Shown here piece by piece: positions 1 to 8,253 of a stretch of 64,000 bases of DNA (its first letter is position 1; the number at the start of each line of letters is the position of its first letter). This stretch comes from SB25 sp050180705 (GTDB lineage: Bacteria > Bacteroidota > Bacteroidia > Bacteroidales > Tenuifilaceae), in the NCBI GenBank assembly GCA_050180705.1, contig JBFXDX010000013.1:62001-126000 (forward strand), given 5' to 3'. Both the position numbers and the translations under genes were made by a program. The notes below the pieces were generated by a model that ran no database searches, was not told where the DNA came from, and worked only from the letters and a program-made list of their open reading frames with translations.

Positions 1-77
1 AATATCTCGATTGATTTATTTGCCGATATTTTATTTTCTGGAGGGTGAACTCCACCTTTTGAGAATGTTTTTAACAT
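1..77 (-). CDS. rnfC: RnfC, N-terminal fragment (runs off the window)
   Basis: The reverse strand from an ATG at 77 stays open to the window edge and encodes about 25 residues beginning MLKTFSKGGVHPPENK. This is the characteristic start of RnfC, the peripheral NADH/FMN-binding subunit of the ion-pumping ferredoxin:NAD+ oxidoreductase. It follows rnfB on the same strand after 22 bases, the usual B-C order. Only the extreme N terminus is visible, so the NADH, FMN and Fe-S domains cannot be checked. Confidence 0.85.
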   Translation of the reverse strand, partial: MLKTFSKGGVHPPENKISANKSIEI

Positions 78-99
78 ATTCGTTTAGGTTGAATAGTTG

Positions 100-966
100 C
101 TACTCTGTTTTGTCTGCTTGAACTTCGGCCTCAACCTTTGGTTTGCGAGGAGGAAAGTTGATTTCCAGAATTGCACCTGTAGGGCATTCTTCAACGCACT
201 TTCTGCAAAGCTTACACTTGTTGTAGTCGATGTAGGCGAGATTGTTTTCTAGCGTAATAGCCTCGTGAGGACATGTTTTTACGCATTTTCCACAGCCAAT
301 ACATGCAACCGTACATGCTTTGCGCGCAACTCCGCCTTTATCCTTGTTGATACACGAAACAAAAATGCGTTTTCCTTTTGGGCCTTTCTTGCGAAGTTCA
401 ATAATGAACTTTGGACAAGCTTTTACACAAGCACCGCAGGCTGTACATTTTTCTTCGTCCACAACTGGAAGTAGGGTTGTGGGGTCGATGTAGATTGCAT
501 CGAACTTACAAACTGCCACGCAATCGCCTAATCCTAAACAGCCATACTGGCAGCCAGTATCGCCGCTGTAAAGCGAAGTTGCAATTTTACACGATGATGC
601 TCCATCGTATTTCACAATGCGTTTGCGGTTTTCGGGGTTTCCAGAACAGCGAACAACAGCAACTTGTGGGTCTTTAGCCTCTACGGTTTTTCCCATAACT
701 GCAGCCGCAGCGTTCATGGTGTTGTTTCCTCCTACCGGACAAAACATTGTGGTAATGTCTTCTGCTTTAACAAAAGCATCGGCGAATCCTCTACAACCAG
801 GAAATCCACATCCTCCACAGTTTGCTCCCGGAAGAACTGCTTCAACTTCATCGATTCTAGGATCCTCGAAGACTTTAAACTTTTGCGCAACCAGATAAAG
901 TATTACTGCTAATACAATTCCTAGTGCACTTAGCATTATTACTGAAAATAAAAGAACAGAACTCAT
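100..966 (-). CDS. rnfB: Rnf electron transport complex subunit RnfB
   Basis: Iron-sulfur subunit of the membrane Rnf complex, which couples ferredoxin oxidation and NAD+ reduction to Na+ or H+ export. The 288-residue product has an N-terminal membrane anchor (about residues 5-27). A cluster-binding motif CGGCGFPGC with a downstream Cys follows (about 50-76), then a Cys-rich segment with CxxxC spacing (about 126-155). Two classic CxxCxxC motif pairs of bacterial ferredoxins fill the C-terminal half (CTACGACVKAC, CIGCGKCVKTC, CKLCRKCVEEC). The acidic tail is normal for Bacteroidota RnfB. It lies 12 bases downstream of the RseC-like gene and just upstream of rnfC, so the three form one operon. 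The assignment is secure. Confidence 0.95.
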   Translation of the reverse strand: MSSVLLFSVIMLSALGIVLAVILYLVAQKFKVFEDPRIDEVEAVLPGANCGGCGFPGCRGFADAFVKAEDITTMFCPVGGNNTMNAAAAVMGKTVEAKDPQVAVVRCSGNPENRKRIVKYDGASSCKIATSLYSGDTGCQYGCLGLGDCVAVCKFDAIYIDPTTLLPVVDEEKCTACGACVKACPKFIIELRKKGPKGKRIFVSCINKDKGGVARKACTVACIGCGKCVKTCPHEAITLENNLAYIDYNKCKLCRKCVEECPTGAILEINFPPRKPKVEAEVQADKTE

Positions 967-978
967 ATAGGTTGGTTT

Positions 979-1404
979 TTATGAGAGTTTTTCAATATCA
1001 AAATTAAACTGCTTTGCAATGGCATTCTTAAATAGGTAAAGAACTAAGTAGTATGGAATAAGCATCAGTAATGAGAGTAATCCCGCCTTAACTTCGCTCA
1101 GTCCCAATGCGCTGAATGAGAATAGTGCTACAATAATTACTATCAATGGAAGGATATATCCTAAGAATAGTGCTTTAAAACCTAGCGATTCCTTAAGTAA
1201 TACTTTTACTGTTTCTCCAACCAGAAAATTGTGGTTTGGCTTAGTTATGACAACTATCTTTTCGGTGGAATCGGATGCAGTGCAGGCACCTTTTGCATGG
1301 CAACTTGCGCATGCCGACTGACTAACAATAACCACTCGCACATCGTTGGGGGTTATTGCATCAACACGACCTAAATGCTCAATTATATGTGGTTTTGATG
1401 ACAT
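979..1404 (-). CDS. RseC/SoxR-reducing-system family protein
   Basis: Small membrane protein of 141 residues with a soluble N-terminal domain containing a Cys cluster (CASCHAKGAC, about residues 32-41). Two hydrophobic segments follow (about 75-95 and 100-122). This is the RseC/MucC layout. In proteobacteria RseC is linked to reduction of the SoxR Fe-S cluster together with Rnf-like (Rsx) subunits. In Bacteroidota it regularly heads rnf operons and probably supports Rnf assembly or redox tuning. That it opens this operon is seen; the exact job is inference. Confidence 0.85.
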   Translation of the reverse strand: MSSKPHIIEHLGRVDAITPNDVRVVIVSQSACASCHAKGACTASDSTEKIVVITKPNHNFLVGETVKVLLKESLGFKALFLGYILPLIVIIVALFSFSALGLSEVKAGLLSLLMLIPYYLVLYLFKNAIAKQFNFDIEKLS

Positions 1405-1429
1405 TTTTGCCCGATTATTTAATCGACTA

Positions 1430-1437
1430 CAAAATTA
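1430..1437 (-). promoter_or_regulatory. Candidate -7 element of the rnf operon
   Basis: Reverse strand reads TAATTTTG, which fits the Bacteroidota -7 consensus TAnnTTTG, 25 bases upstream of the RseC-like ATG. No convincing TTTG -33 box is seen at the usual spacing, so this is a motif-only call. Confidence 0.35.
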
Positions 1438-1653
1438 AATTTCTTTGGCTATCGTTGTGTAAAATGTTATACAATTGGTTAATTTATAATAAGTCCAAAT
1501 AATGAAATTTTGAGTTAAAATGCTTAATTATACTATCCATAAATATTCCGATTTCAATCGATTGCATTGATTCAGAGGCAAAATGTGGGTTAATTTTATG
1601 TTAAGTTTTGTGCTGGTTTTATATTTACACAATTGGCTAACACTAAATAATCA

Positions 1654-3984
1654 ATGACCCATCGTTTTTACTTAGTTTTGATATTGATATTTGCATTTCA
1701 CTTTCAGTATGAGGTGTATTCTCAAACTTTGTTTCCTGAATATAAGCCTGTTTATATAGATACAGAGATTCCTAGAATTGATATCATTATTGCCAACACC
1801 GATTTACAGGCAATTTATCAGTCGGGAAACGAGGAGAGTAATGTTGAGTATTCGGCAACCTTTGTGTTTAACTCCTCAGAACTTACAGATACTATATATA
1901 ATGTTGGTATTAGGCTAAGGGGGAATACCTCGAGATATTCGCAGAAAAAATCGTTTAAGGTATCGTTCAATACATATGTTGCTGGTCAAAAATTTCAGGG
2001 TTTAGAGAAACTAAACCTGAATGGCGAGCATAACGATCCCTCTATAGTGCGCTCTAAGTTGTGTTGGGATATGCTTAACAGCATTGGCGTGCCAGCATCG
2101 CGGGCAAATCATGTAAGGCTATATATTAACAATCAGTATTATGGATTGTATATTAGTGTTGAGCATATTGACGATCAGTTTGTAAAGTTGCATTTTGGAA
2201 ATAACAACGGTAACCTATATAAATGTCTCTATCCTGCCGATTTAACCTATCGAGGAACAAATCCGGATAGTTACAAGTTTACTGAAAATGGATATCGGGT
2301 GTACGATTTAAAAAACAACTTAGAGGCCGATGATTACTCCGATATTGCAAAGTTAATTCAGATTATTAACCAAACTTCGACCAGCGACTTGCCCGCAAAG
2401 TTAGAGCCGGTTTTTAATGTGAATTCATTTCTTAAATACCTTGCTGTGGAAGCATTGGTGGGTCATTGGGATGGATACTCGTATAATAAGAACAACTTCT
2501 ATCTATATAAAAATACATTGACGGGCAAATTCGAATTTATTCCTTACGATATTGATAATACTTTTGGAATTGATTGGTTTGGTATAGATTGGGCAACAAG
2601 GAATGTTTTGTCGTGGGTGAGTAACGAGGATCGACCTTTAAATAAAAAGATTCTTAGTGTTGATGTTTATAAACGCAGGTACCAATTTTACCTAAAGCAA
2701 TTGCTGAAGAATCAGTTTAATACATCAACTTTAACCGCCAAGGCGAATGCGATTCATTATCGAATTAGGCAATATGCAAGTATCGATCCTTACAGATCGC
2801 TGGACTATGGTTGGAGTTTTTCAGATTTCGATAATTCTTACACACAGGCGTTGGGCGCACATGTTAAGTATGGATTAATTCCTTATATCGAAAAACGGAG
2901 TAAGTATGCATTGTCTCAAATTTCGGCGTCGAATGTTCCTCCTGTTATTTCAAATGTTTACCATAAGGCATATTCTTACAAGATACCGATTAAAATTGCA
3001 GCAACGGTTGATGATGAGGCAACTCCCAGCAGTGTTGTGTTAACGTACTGGCTTGATGATGATATGCCGCAGAGGGTTGATATGAAGTTTGATGGAAAAT
3101 TATTCTATATTGCTCAGATTAAACCTACTGGTAAAGTTTTTTCAAGGTTGAGTTATTACATTACGGCAACAGATGCAAGTAATCTTAAGACTAGGGAGCC
3201 CTTATATGGCAACTATAGCATAAGTTTATCTGCTAACTCAAATCTTTCGTTGTGCATAAACGAGGTGATGACTTCGAACTCTCACACCTTTGCCGATGAG
3301 TATGGCGATTATTCCGACTGGATTGAACTTTACAACTATGGGCGAAGTCCTATTTCGCTAGGTGATATAAATATTACCGATAATTTAGAAAAGCAAGGGA
3401 AGTGGCAACTTCCAAATTTAGTGATATATCCCGGGGAGTTTCTGTTATTTTGGGCCGACGATAGTACATCAAAAGGTAGCATGCACTTACCTTTTAAGTT
3501 GAATAGCGAGGGAGAGGATATTGGCTTGTTCACATCTAAGGAGTTAGGGTATAAATATATCGATGGCTATAGTATTTCTGCAATTCTGAAGAATCATTCC
3601 TTAGGTTATTATCCAAATTCCGAAGGATTACCTTTGGAGTTAAAAACTCCAACACCAGGTTTTTCGAATGTAAAAACAGATGAATCGCATAGGACTATAT
3701 TGCCTGAAATTAGCGTTTACCCAAATCCTTTTTCAACAACATTGAATATTGAGTTTAGTTTTGCTCCAAGTTCAGATTACACGGTTTCGATTTATTCGGT
3801 TGCAGGAGTTTTGGTTGCCCAAAAAAAAGTTGATGTGGAGAATGCTAATTCATCTTTTGTTTGGGATATAACCAATACATCAATTCCAACTGGAATCTAT
3901 TTTGTTTCGGTTATTGTACACGAGAAGAATCCTGTTGTCTTGAAATCAAAGAGAGTAATGTATTTATCGACTAGTAAGCAATGA
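1654..3984 (+). CDS. CotH-kinase / lamin-tail domain protein with T9SS sorting domain
   Basis: Secreted 776-residue protein. A signal peptide (about 1-23, ending VYSQ) is followed by a CotH-kinase-like domain (about 40-420). It carries the typical LNLNGEHNDPS segment, a RSKLCWDML helix start, and FIPYDIDNTFG near the C-terminal end of the fold. A linker precedes a lamin-tail domain (about 530-650; INEVMTSN, SDWIELYN). The last ~80 residues are a type IX secretion sorting domain (YPNPFSTTLNIEF, SGIYFVSV-like end). CotH of Bacillus is an atypical protein kinase of spore coat proteins; in Bacteroidota the substrates are unknown. Its stop overlaps the start of the next gene by four bases (ATGA), so the two are translationally coupled. 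Confidence 0.88.
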   Translation: MTHRFYLVLILIFAFHFQYEVYSQTLFPEYKPVYIDTEIPRIDIIIANTDLQAIYQSGNEESNVEYSATFVFNSSELTDTIYNVGIRLRGNTSRYSQKKSFKVSFNTYVAGQKFQGLEKLNLNGEHNDPSIVRSKLCWDMLNSIGVPASRANHVRLYINNQYYGLYISVEHIDDQFVKLHFGNNNGNLYKCLYPADLTYRGTNPDSYKFTENGYRVYDLKNNLEADDYSDIAKLIQIINQTSTSDLPAKLEPVFNVNSFLKYLAVEALVGHWDGYSYNKNNFYLYKNTLTGKFEFIPYDIDNTFGIDWFGIDWATRNVLSWVSNEDRPLNKKILSVDVYKRRYQFYLKQLLKNQFNTSTLTAKANAIHYRIRQYASIDPYRSLDYGWSFSDFDNSYTQALGAHVKYGLIPYIEKRSKYALSQISASNVPPVISNVYHKAYSYKIPIKIAATVDDEATPSSVVLTYWLDDDMPQRVDMKFDGKLFYIAQIKPTGKVFSRLSYYITATDASNLKTREPLYGNYSISLSANSNLSLCINEVMTSNSHTFADEYGDYSDWIELYNYGRSPISLGDINITDNLEKQGKWQLPNLVIYPGEFLLFWADDSTSKGSMHLPFKLNSEGEDIGLFTSKELGYKYIDGYSISAILKNHSLGYYPNSEGLPLELKTPTPGFSNVKTDESHRTILPEISVYPNPFSTTLNIEFSFAPSSDYTVSIYSVAGVLVAQKKVDVENANSSFVWDITNTSIPTGIYFVSVIVHEKNPVVLKSKRVMYLSTSKQ

Positions 3985-4718
3985 GAAGATTCCGGTATAG
4001 CATAGTTGTTTTGTTAGTTCTGTTGGCGTTCTCTTATGTTGGAGAATCGCAAACCAAACGAGGTTTGTGGATGGGTGTTGATTTAAGTAAGCCATTGACA
4101 AAATCGCTCAGTGTTAATATATCGCCGGAGTTGCGCTGTGAGAATTCTCCATTTCGAATGCAGGATTTTATACTTGAGGCAAGCTTTCGTTTAAAGTTGA
4201 TTTCGTGGGTGCAATTCGAGGGCGGCTACCGCTATTCTCGTTTCTACGAGAAGGATTTTGACGATCGATTCAATGATTCGCGATATTTTGCAGGGATTCG
4301 ATCTAAAATCGATTTTGGCCGTTTTTCGTTAGTTAATCGGGGCCATAATCAGCGAAGTTTAATATACTGGTATGAGGATGGATATAGTGTAGAGGTTATG
4401 GATAATTTGCGGAACAGAGTGCATTTGAACTATAATATTCCACGCACTAAGTTAGAGCCATTTATACAAGGCGAACTTTACTACGATATTTCTTCTGGAA
4501 AACAATCAGAGTTTAATAGGATTCGGTTACGAGCAGGTGCATCATATCCATTAAATAAAAGAGGTCAAGTAGAGGTATTCTGGCAGTATCAGGAAAAATT
4601 GAATGCAAACAATCTTGAGGATTCCTATGTGCTGGGAGTTTTCTATTCCTACAAGTTTAAACGATCGAAGCAATCAGAGATGAATGATAATGATTCATTA
4701 GAGGCTGATGGGCAATAG
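3981..4718 (+). CDS. DUF2490 outer-membrane beta-barrel protein
   Basis: The 245-residue product has a signal peptide (about 1-24) followed by alternating amphipathic strands with regular aromatic/charged turns (GGYRYSR, AGIRSKIDFGRFSLVNRGHNQRS). This is the pattern of DUF2490, a small Bacteroidota outer-membrane barrel of unknown function. It is coupled by a four-base overlap to the CotH/T9SS gene, so the two may act together at the cell surface. The last ~15 residues are polar and acidic. Confidence 0.8.
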   Translation: MRRFRYSIVVLLVLLAFSYVGESQTKRGLWMGVDLSKPLTKSLSVNISPELRCENSPFRMQDFILEASFRLKLISWVQFEGGYRYSRFYEKDFDDRFNDSRYFAGIRSKIDFGRFSLVNRGHNQRSLIYWYEDGYSVEVMDNLRNRVHLNYNIPRTKLEPFIQGELYYDISSGKQSEFNRIRLRAGASYPLNKRGQVEVFWQYQEKLNANNLEDSYVLGVFYSYKFKRSKQSEMNDNDSLEADGQ

Positions 4719-5047
4719 CCACATGTTCTTTTTTTTGATCTTGATATCAATCAATTTCTTAATGTCGTAAACCATTGACTTATTCTTAATGTCAATTCTA
4801 ATTTATGTCCTTGCGCGTAAACCCTTGCTTCGGATAGTTATTTTTTGATAGTAGTGTTAATATCGTTTATACAATAACTCGCATTTATCTTTAATTTTAA
4901 AGTTTCATTCATCTATTGCCTTTGGTTATTTTGTATAGGCGTACCCCGCAATTTTTCACATTAGGAGTGTGTTAATGGCTCCTTCTTGATTCTCGGTTGT
5001 CATAACTTTTGGTTCATCAGTAAAAATACTAATGTCCATATAAATGT
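4719..5047. other. Intergenic region, no gene seen
   Basis: About 330 AT-rich bases between convergent genes (DUF2490 and the K+ channel). No open frame of interest, no strong hairpin with a T-run and no repeats were found. Transcription from either side may end here by an unrecognised mechanism. Confidence 0.5.
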
Positions 5048-5839
5048 TTAATCGATTTCTTTTCCACAATGTGGACATCTTTTGGGTTGCTGTTTTTTCT
5101 TGTTAATTTTTTCAAGAAAACCTGCGCTTACTAATCCTGTTGGCAGGGCAACTAATCCAATGCCAAGTATGGCTATAAAGCCACTGATAATTTTTCCAAG
5201 AGCGGTTATTGGATAAACATCGCCGTAACCTACAGTGGTTAGCGTGGCAATTGCCCACCAGAAACATTCAAAAACGTTGGAGAATTTATCTGGTTGTACA
5301 TCTCCTTCGACATAGTACATTAAAAACGATGCTATTAGTAAGATCATGAAGGTGAGGAAGACGGTTATTGTTAGTTCTGTTTTCTTCTCTCTGAAAACAT
5401 CCCAGATTAAGTTAAGTGAACTGTTGTATCTATTTAGTTTTAATAACCTTAAAAAGCGCATTACTCTTAGAATTCTGATAAATCGCAAATCGAGTTTTAT
5501 GATAAAAGGTAAATAAAAAGGGATTATCGCAATAAGGTCGATTAGCCCATAGCCTGATAAAACGAATTTCAATGCAGATTTTAGTCTACTATTCGAGGGG
5601 TGTGTTAAATCCGAAACGTAGATTCTAACCAGATATTCAAAGGTGAAAATTATTACAGAAAACAATTCAAATACTCTAAAGTAAGTGTTGTAATGCGTTT
5701 GGATGATCTTCACGGTTTCAAACACAATTGCAATTACATTTAGCATGATTAGAATCATTATCGAATAGTCGAACCAAAGGTTTATCTTAGATCCATTCTT
5801 CCCTTTTTCTATCAAGAGGTATAGTTTTGTTTTTAACAT
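5048..5839 (-). CDS. Voltage-gated potassium channel (KvAP/Kch-type ion transporter)
   Basis: Six-transmembrane K+ channel subunit of about 263 residues. S1-S4 form the voltage sensor, with S4 carrying regularly spaced arginines (LRFIRILRVMRFLRLLK). S5, the pore helix and S6 follow, and the selectivity filter TLTTVGYGD is intact. The protein ends with a short lysine-rich tail and an RCPHCGKE motif, half of a zinc ribbon. I start it at the ATG at 5839 (MLKTKLYLL) because the 42 residues further upstream are unlike the family. It stands alone; its neighbours run the other way. Confidence 0.9.
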   Translation of the reverse strand: MLKTKLYLLIEKGKNGSKINLWFDYSIMILIMLNVIAIVFETVKIIQTHYNTYFRVFELFSVIIFTFEYLVRIYVSDLTHPSNSRLKSALKFVLSGYGLIDLIAIIPFYLPFIIKLDLRFIRILRVMRFLRLLKLNRYNSSLNLIWDVFREKKTELTITVFLTFMILLIASFLMYYVEGDVQPDKFSNVFECFWWAIATLTTVGYGDVYPITALGKIISGFIAILGIGLVALPTGLVSAGFLEKINKKKQQPKRCPHCGKEID

Positions 5840-6456
5840 TGTTGGAAATTTTACGTAGTGTAAATGTATAAAACGAGATGGGCAATTGCAATTGTAAAAT
5901 TCAACGATGAAGGCATTGATTTCAGGATTGTTTTCGTTAAAAAAAAGAATGGACACCCAGTTCAATGTTAACGGTTACTGTTCATATGCAAAATTCTTTC
6001 ATTTGACCAGTTCTATTTACTTCAGCATCGGTTAATGTGAAATCGGAAGATAAGGAATAAAACAAATGCATGTACACCCATCTGAGAGGATTTATTTCAC
6101 CTGTAACTGAAATTTCATTGTGGTTTAAAGTATAATCTATGCCCTAGATTGCTACACATCCTGACTCTACTTTGTCTGTATTATCATCTTCTTTATTTTC
6201 AGAGTACAGTGAGAAGAGGAGAGGGATTGCAATATAAAATCAGGGTTTTGCAGTTGTTTTTATGTTTAAGAAATTGTACTAGAATTTTATATTTGAAATT
6301 ATTAAAGCATAAAACTTTTAATTTGCTTTTAGTTAGAGCCCTTCTGTTCTAAAGTTGTTCTGACATTGCAGCATTTGTTATTATTTATCGTCATTTACAA
6401 AAGTCTATTATTCATGTTGTTTAATGCTGTGTCTAACTATTTAAAAATAAATAGAT
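5840..6456. other. Divergent intergenic region
   Basis: About 617 AT-rich bases between the divergently transcribed K+ channel and TraB-like genes. It must hold both promoters, but no box convincingly matches the Bacteroidota consensus. A 67-codon open frame at 6149-6352 has no sensible composition and is not called. Confidence 0.5.
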
Positions 6457-7206
6457 ATGAACTATTTGAGAGTCTTGCTTAGGGTGCTAATTTCAATGTT
6501 GATTTTGTTGTTAATAGTTGGTGTGTTAACTTTAAAATCACAGACCAAATCAACTGGCGGAGTTTTTGTTTTAGGTGGAATTCACCAATCACACGAAAAA
6601 GCAAAGGTATATACGTATGAAAGAATGGGCGAGATATACAAAGAGCTAAAACCCGATATTCTTTTGGTAGAAACATTGTCAAAGTCTGCGTCCGATAAAA
6701 GTTTTAAAGGGACTCCTTACGACTTTGTTAAGTTTATGATTCCATTAGCATTGAAAGATTCTATTCCTATTTACGGAATTGATTGGTGGGATAAGGAAAA
6801 GGGTGAGAAGTGGAGGACGCTACAGAAAGATTTGTTCCGAGATTCCGCTTTTATTGCTGAGGTTAAACTGTTTGGTGCTATGTTTGCGATGTTGAACGGT
6901 TATTTTATTGAAAAGGACTTTGCTGAAATTAATTCCGAGTATATAACCGAAATTTGGAAGGCAAAAAGCGAGTTTAAGTATAGTGTAATGCGTCAAAATT
7001 TGTCTTATAGTTTTATTGCCGATTATGAGAAGGAACGAAACGATAGTATTGTGGCTAATATCATTGATATTGTTAGACGTTATTCTGGCAAGAAAATACT
7101 TGTTGCAATTGGCATAGATCATAAATATTACATTGAAGATAAACTTCGAGAGTTAAACATTAAAGTATACCGAACTGATGAAATCGAGGAATTCAAAAAA
7201 CTTTAA
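6457..7206 (+). CDS. TraB/Tiki-like (EreA/ChaN-fold) family protein
   Basis: Protein of 249 residues with a hydrophobic N terminus (about 5-28, signal peptide or anchor). The core begins with a strand and GGIHQSHE (about 41-48), contains an LLVETLS segment typical of the TraB/PrgY fold, and ends with ILVAIGIDHKYYIEDKL before a final strand. In TraB/Tiki proteins the GxxH and GxxH-type histidines and an acidic residue form a metallo-hydrolase-like site. The match is by eye and the substrate is unknown. No operon partner is obvious; the next gene begins 175 bases downstream. Confidence 0.55.
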   Translation: MNYLRVLLRVLISMLILLLIVGVLTLKSQTKSTGGVFVLGGIHQSHEKAKVYTYERMGEIYKELKPDILLVETLSKSASDKSFKGTPYDFVKFMIPLALKDSIPIYGIDWWDKEKGEKWRTLQKDLFRDSAFIAEVKLFGAMFAMLNGYFIEKDFAEINSEYITEIWKAKSEFKYSVMRQNLSYSFIADYEKERNDSIVANIIDIVRRYSGKKILVAIGIDHKYYIEDKLRELNIKVYRTDEIEEFKKL

Positions 7207-7381
7207 TAGAGATGTGATGCTATTGAGTCTTTTATAGTTTTACATTACAAAAGAAGTTTGTGAAGAAGGCTCTGTAAGTAGGTTTTATAGTATCTGCTTA
7301 AATTAATAGAAATAATGAAATACTATGTTTGTTCAGTTACGATAAGTTGTGCTCTACCCGTAATCAGAAATACTAAATAAA

Positions 7382-7981
7382 ATGACAAATGTGTTTGTAA
7401 TAATAATTGCATCTTTCTTTTTGTCTGTTCATGTTTATCTCCCAATTAATACGAGAGATAGAAACGATATTTCTGGGATTCATCTCACCGAAATTGGCCA
7501 GTTTGGGTTGATGCGTAAAGCCCGCCCCAATGTGCCAAAGCATTACCATACAGGTGTTGATATTATGCGGCCAAATAGTAATTATACTTCCGAGCCAATT
7601 TACCCAATTGCAAGTGGTGTTATAATTAGCAAGCGTACCGATGGGCCTTACGCAAATTTGATTATTGTGCATACTATTAATGGTAGAAAAATTTGGTCGT
7701 TGTACGAGCATATTGCAGGAATTAAGGTAGGCGTGGACGATAGTGTTAGTCCAAATATCCCAATTGCTCGATTTATGAGCAAAGAAGAGTTGAATAGATA
7801 TGGTTGGCAGTTCAACCATTTTCATCTTGAGGTACTAAAGGTGAAACCTCTTCGAATAAAACCTACTGCTAATAATCTTGAACGTTTCTACAATTCCTAC
7901 TCGCTGATTTGCTTCACTCGTGAGTATTTAGATAAGTATTATTATGACCCGTTGTTTTTTTTCAGGGCCAATTTTAAATAG
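7382..7981 (+). CDS. M23 (LytM-type) peptidase family protein
   Basis: Exported protein of 199 residues with a signal peptide (about 1-18). The LytM zinc site is visible as HYHTGVDI (HxxxD-type motif, about 55-62) and HFHLEV (HxH motif, about 146-151), with the usual I-Y-P-I-A-S-G-V core between them. Family members cut peptidoglycan cross-links or act as envelope scaffolds. The domain is short and has no SH3 or LysM partner domain. It follows the TraB-like gene on the same strand but may be transcribed separately. Confidence 0.75.
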   Translation: MTNVFVIIIASFFLSVHVYLPINTRDRNDISGIHLTEIGQFGLMRKARPNVPKHYHTGVDIMRPNSNYTSEPIYPIASGVIISKRTDGPYANLIIVHTINGRKIWSLYEHIAGIKVGVDDSVSPNIPIARFMSKEELNRYGWQFNHFHLEVLKVKPLRIKPTANNLERFYNSYSLICFTREYLDKYYYDPLFFFRANFK

Positions 7982-8253
7982 ATTACTCAGTGTCCCCACT
8001 AAAAAATATCAACCAGTGGAAAACGATTTAGTTTGTAATTGTTTACATTTAAGAAAAAAACTTTACTTACATTACATCCGGAAGTGATAATTATAAAATA
8101 CATGAAAATTAAAAAAATAAACGCCCATTCTGGAAAAGATACTTAGAATAATCCGATGATATTGTTCCATTATGAGGAACTGTTATTGGAACTCTAAAGA
8201 GTGAGTATATGAATAATCTATTATTAATTAATATTATAAAAAAACTTATGTAA

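Noticed and set aside
6149..6352. 67-codon open frame in the K+ channel/TraB-like gap
   Set aside because: Composition is Leu/Phe/Tyr-rich translation of AT-rich DNA, with no plausible start region or domain.
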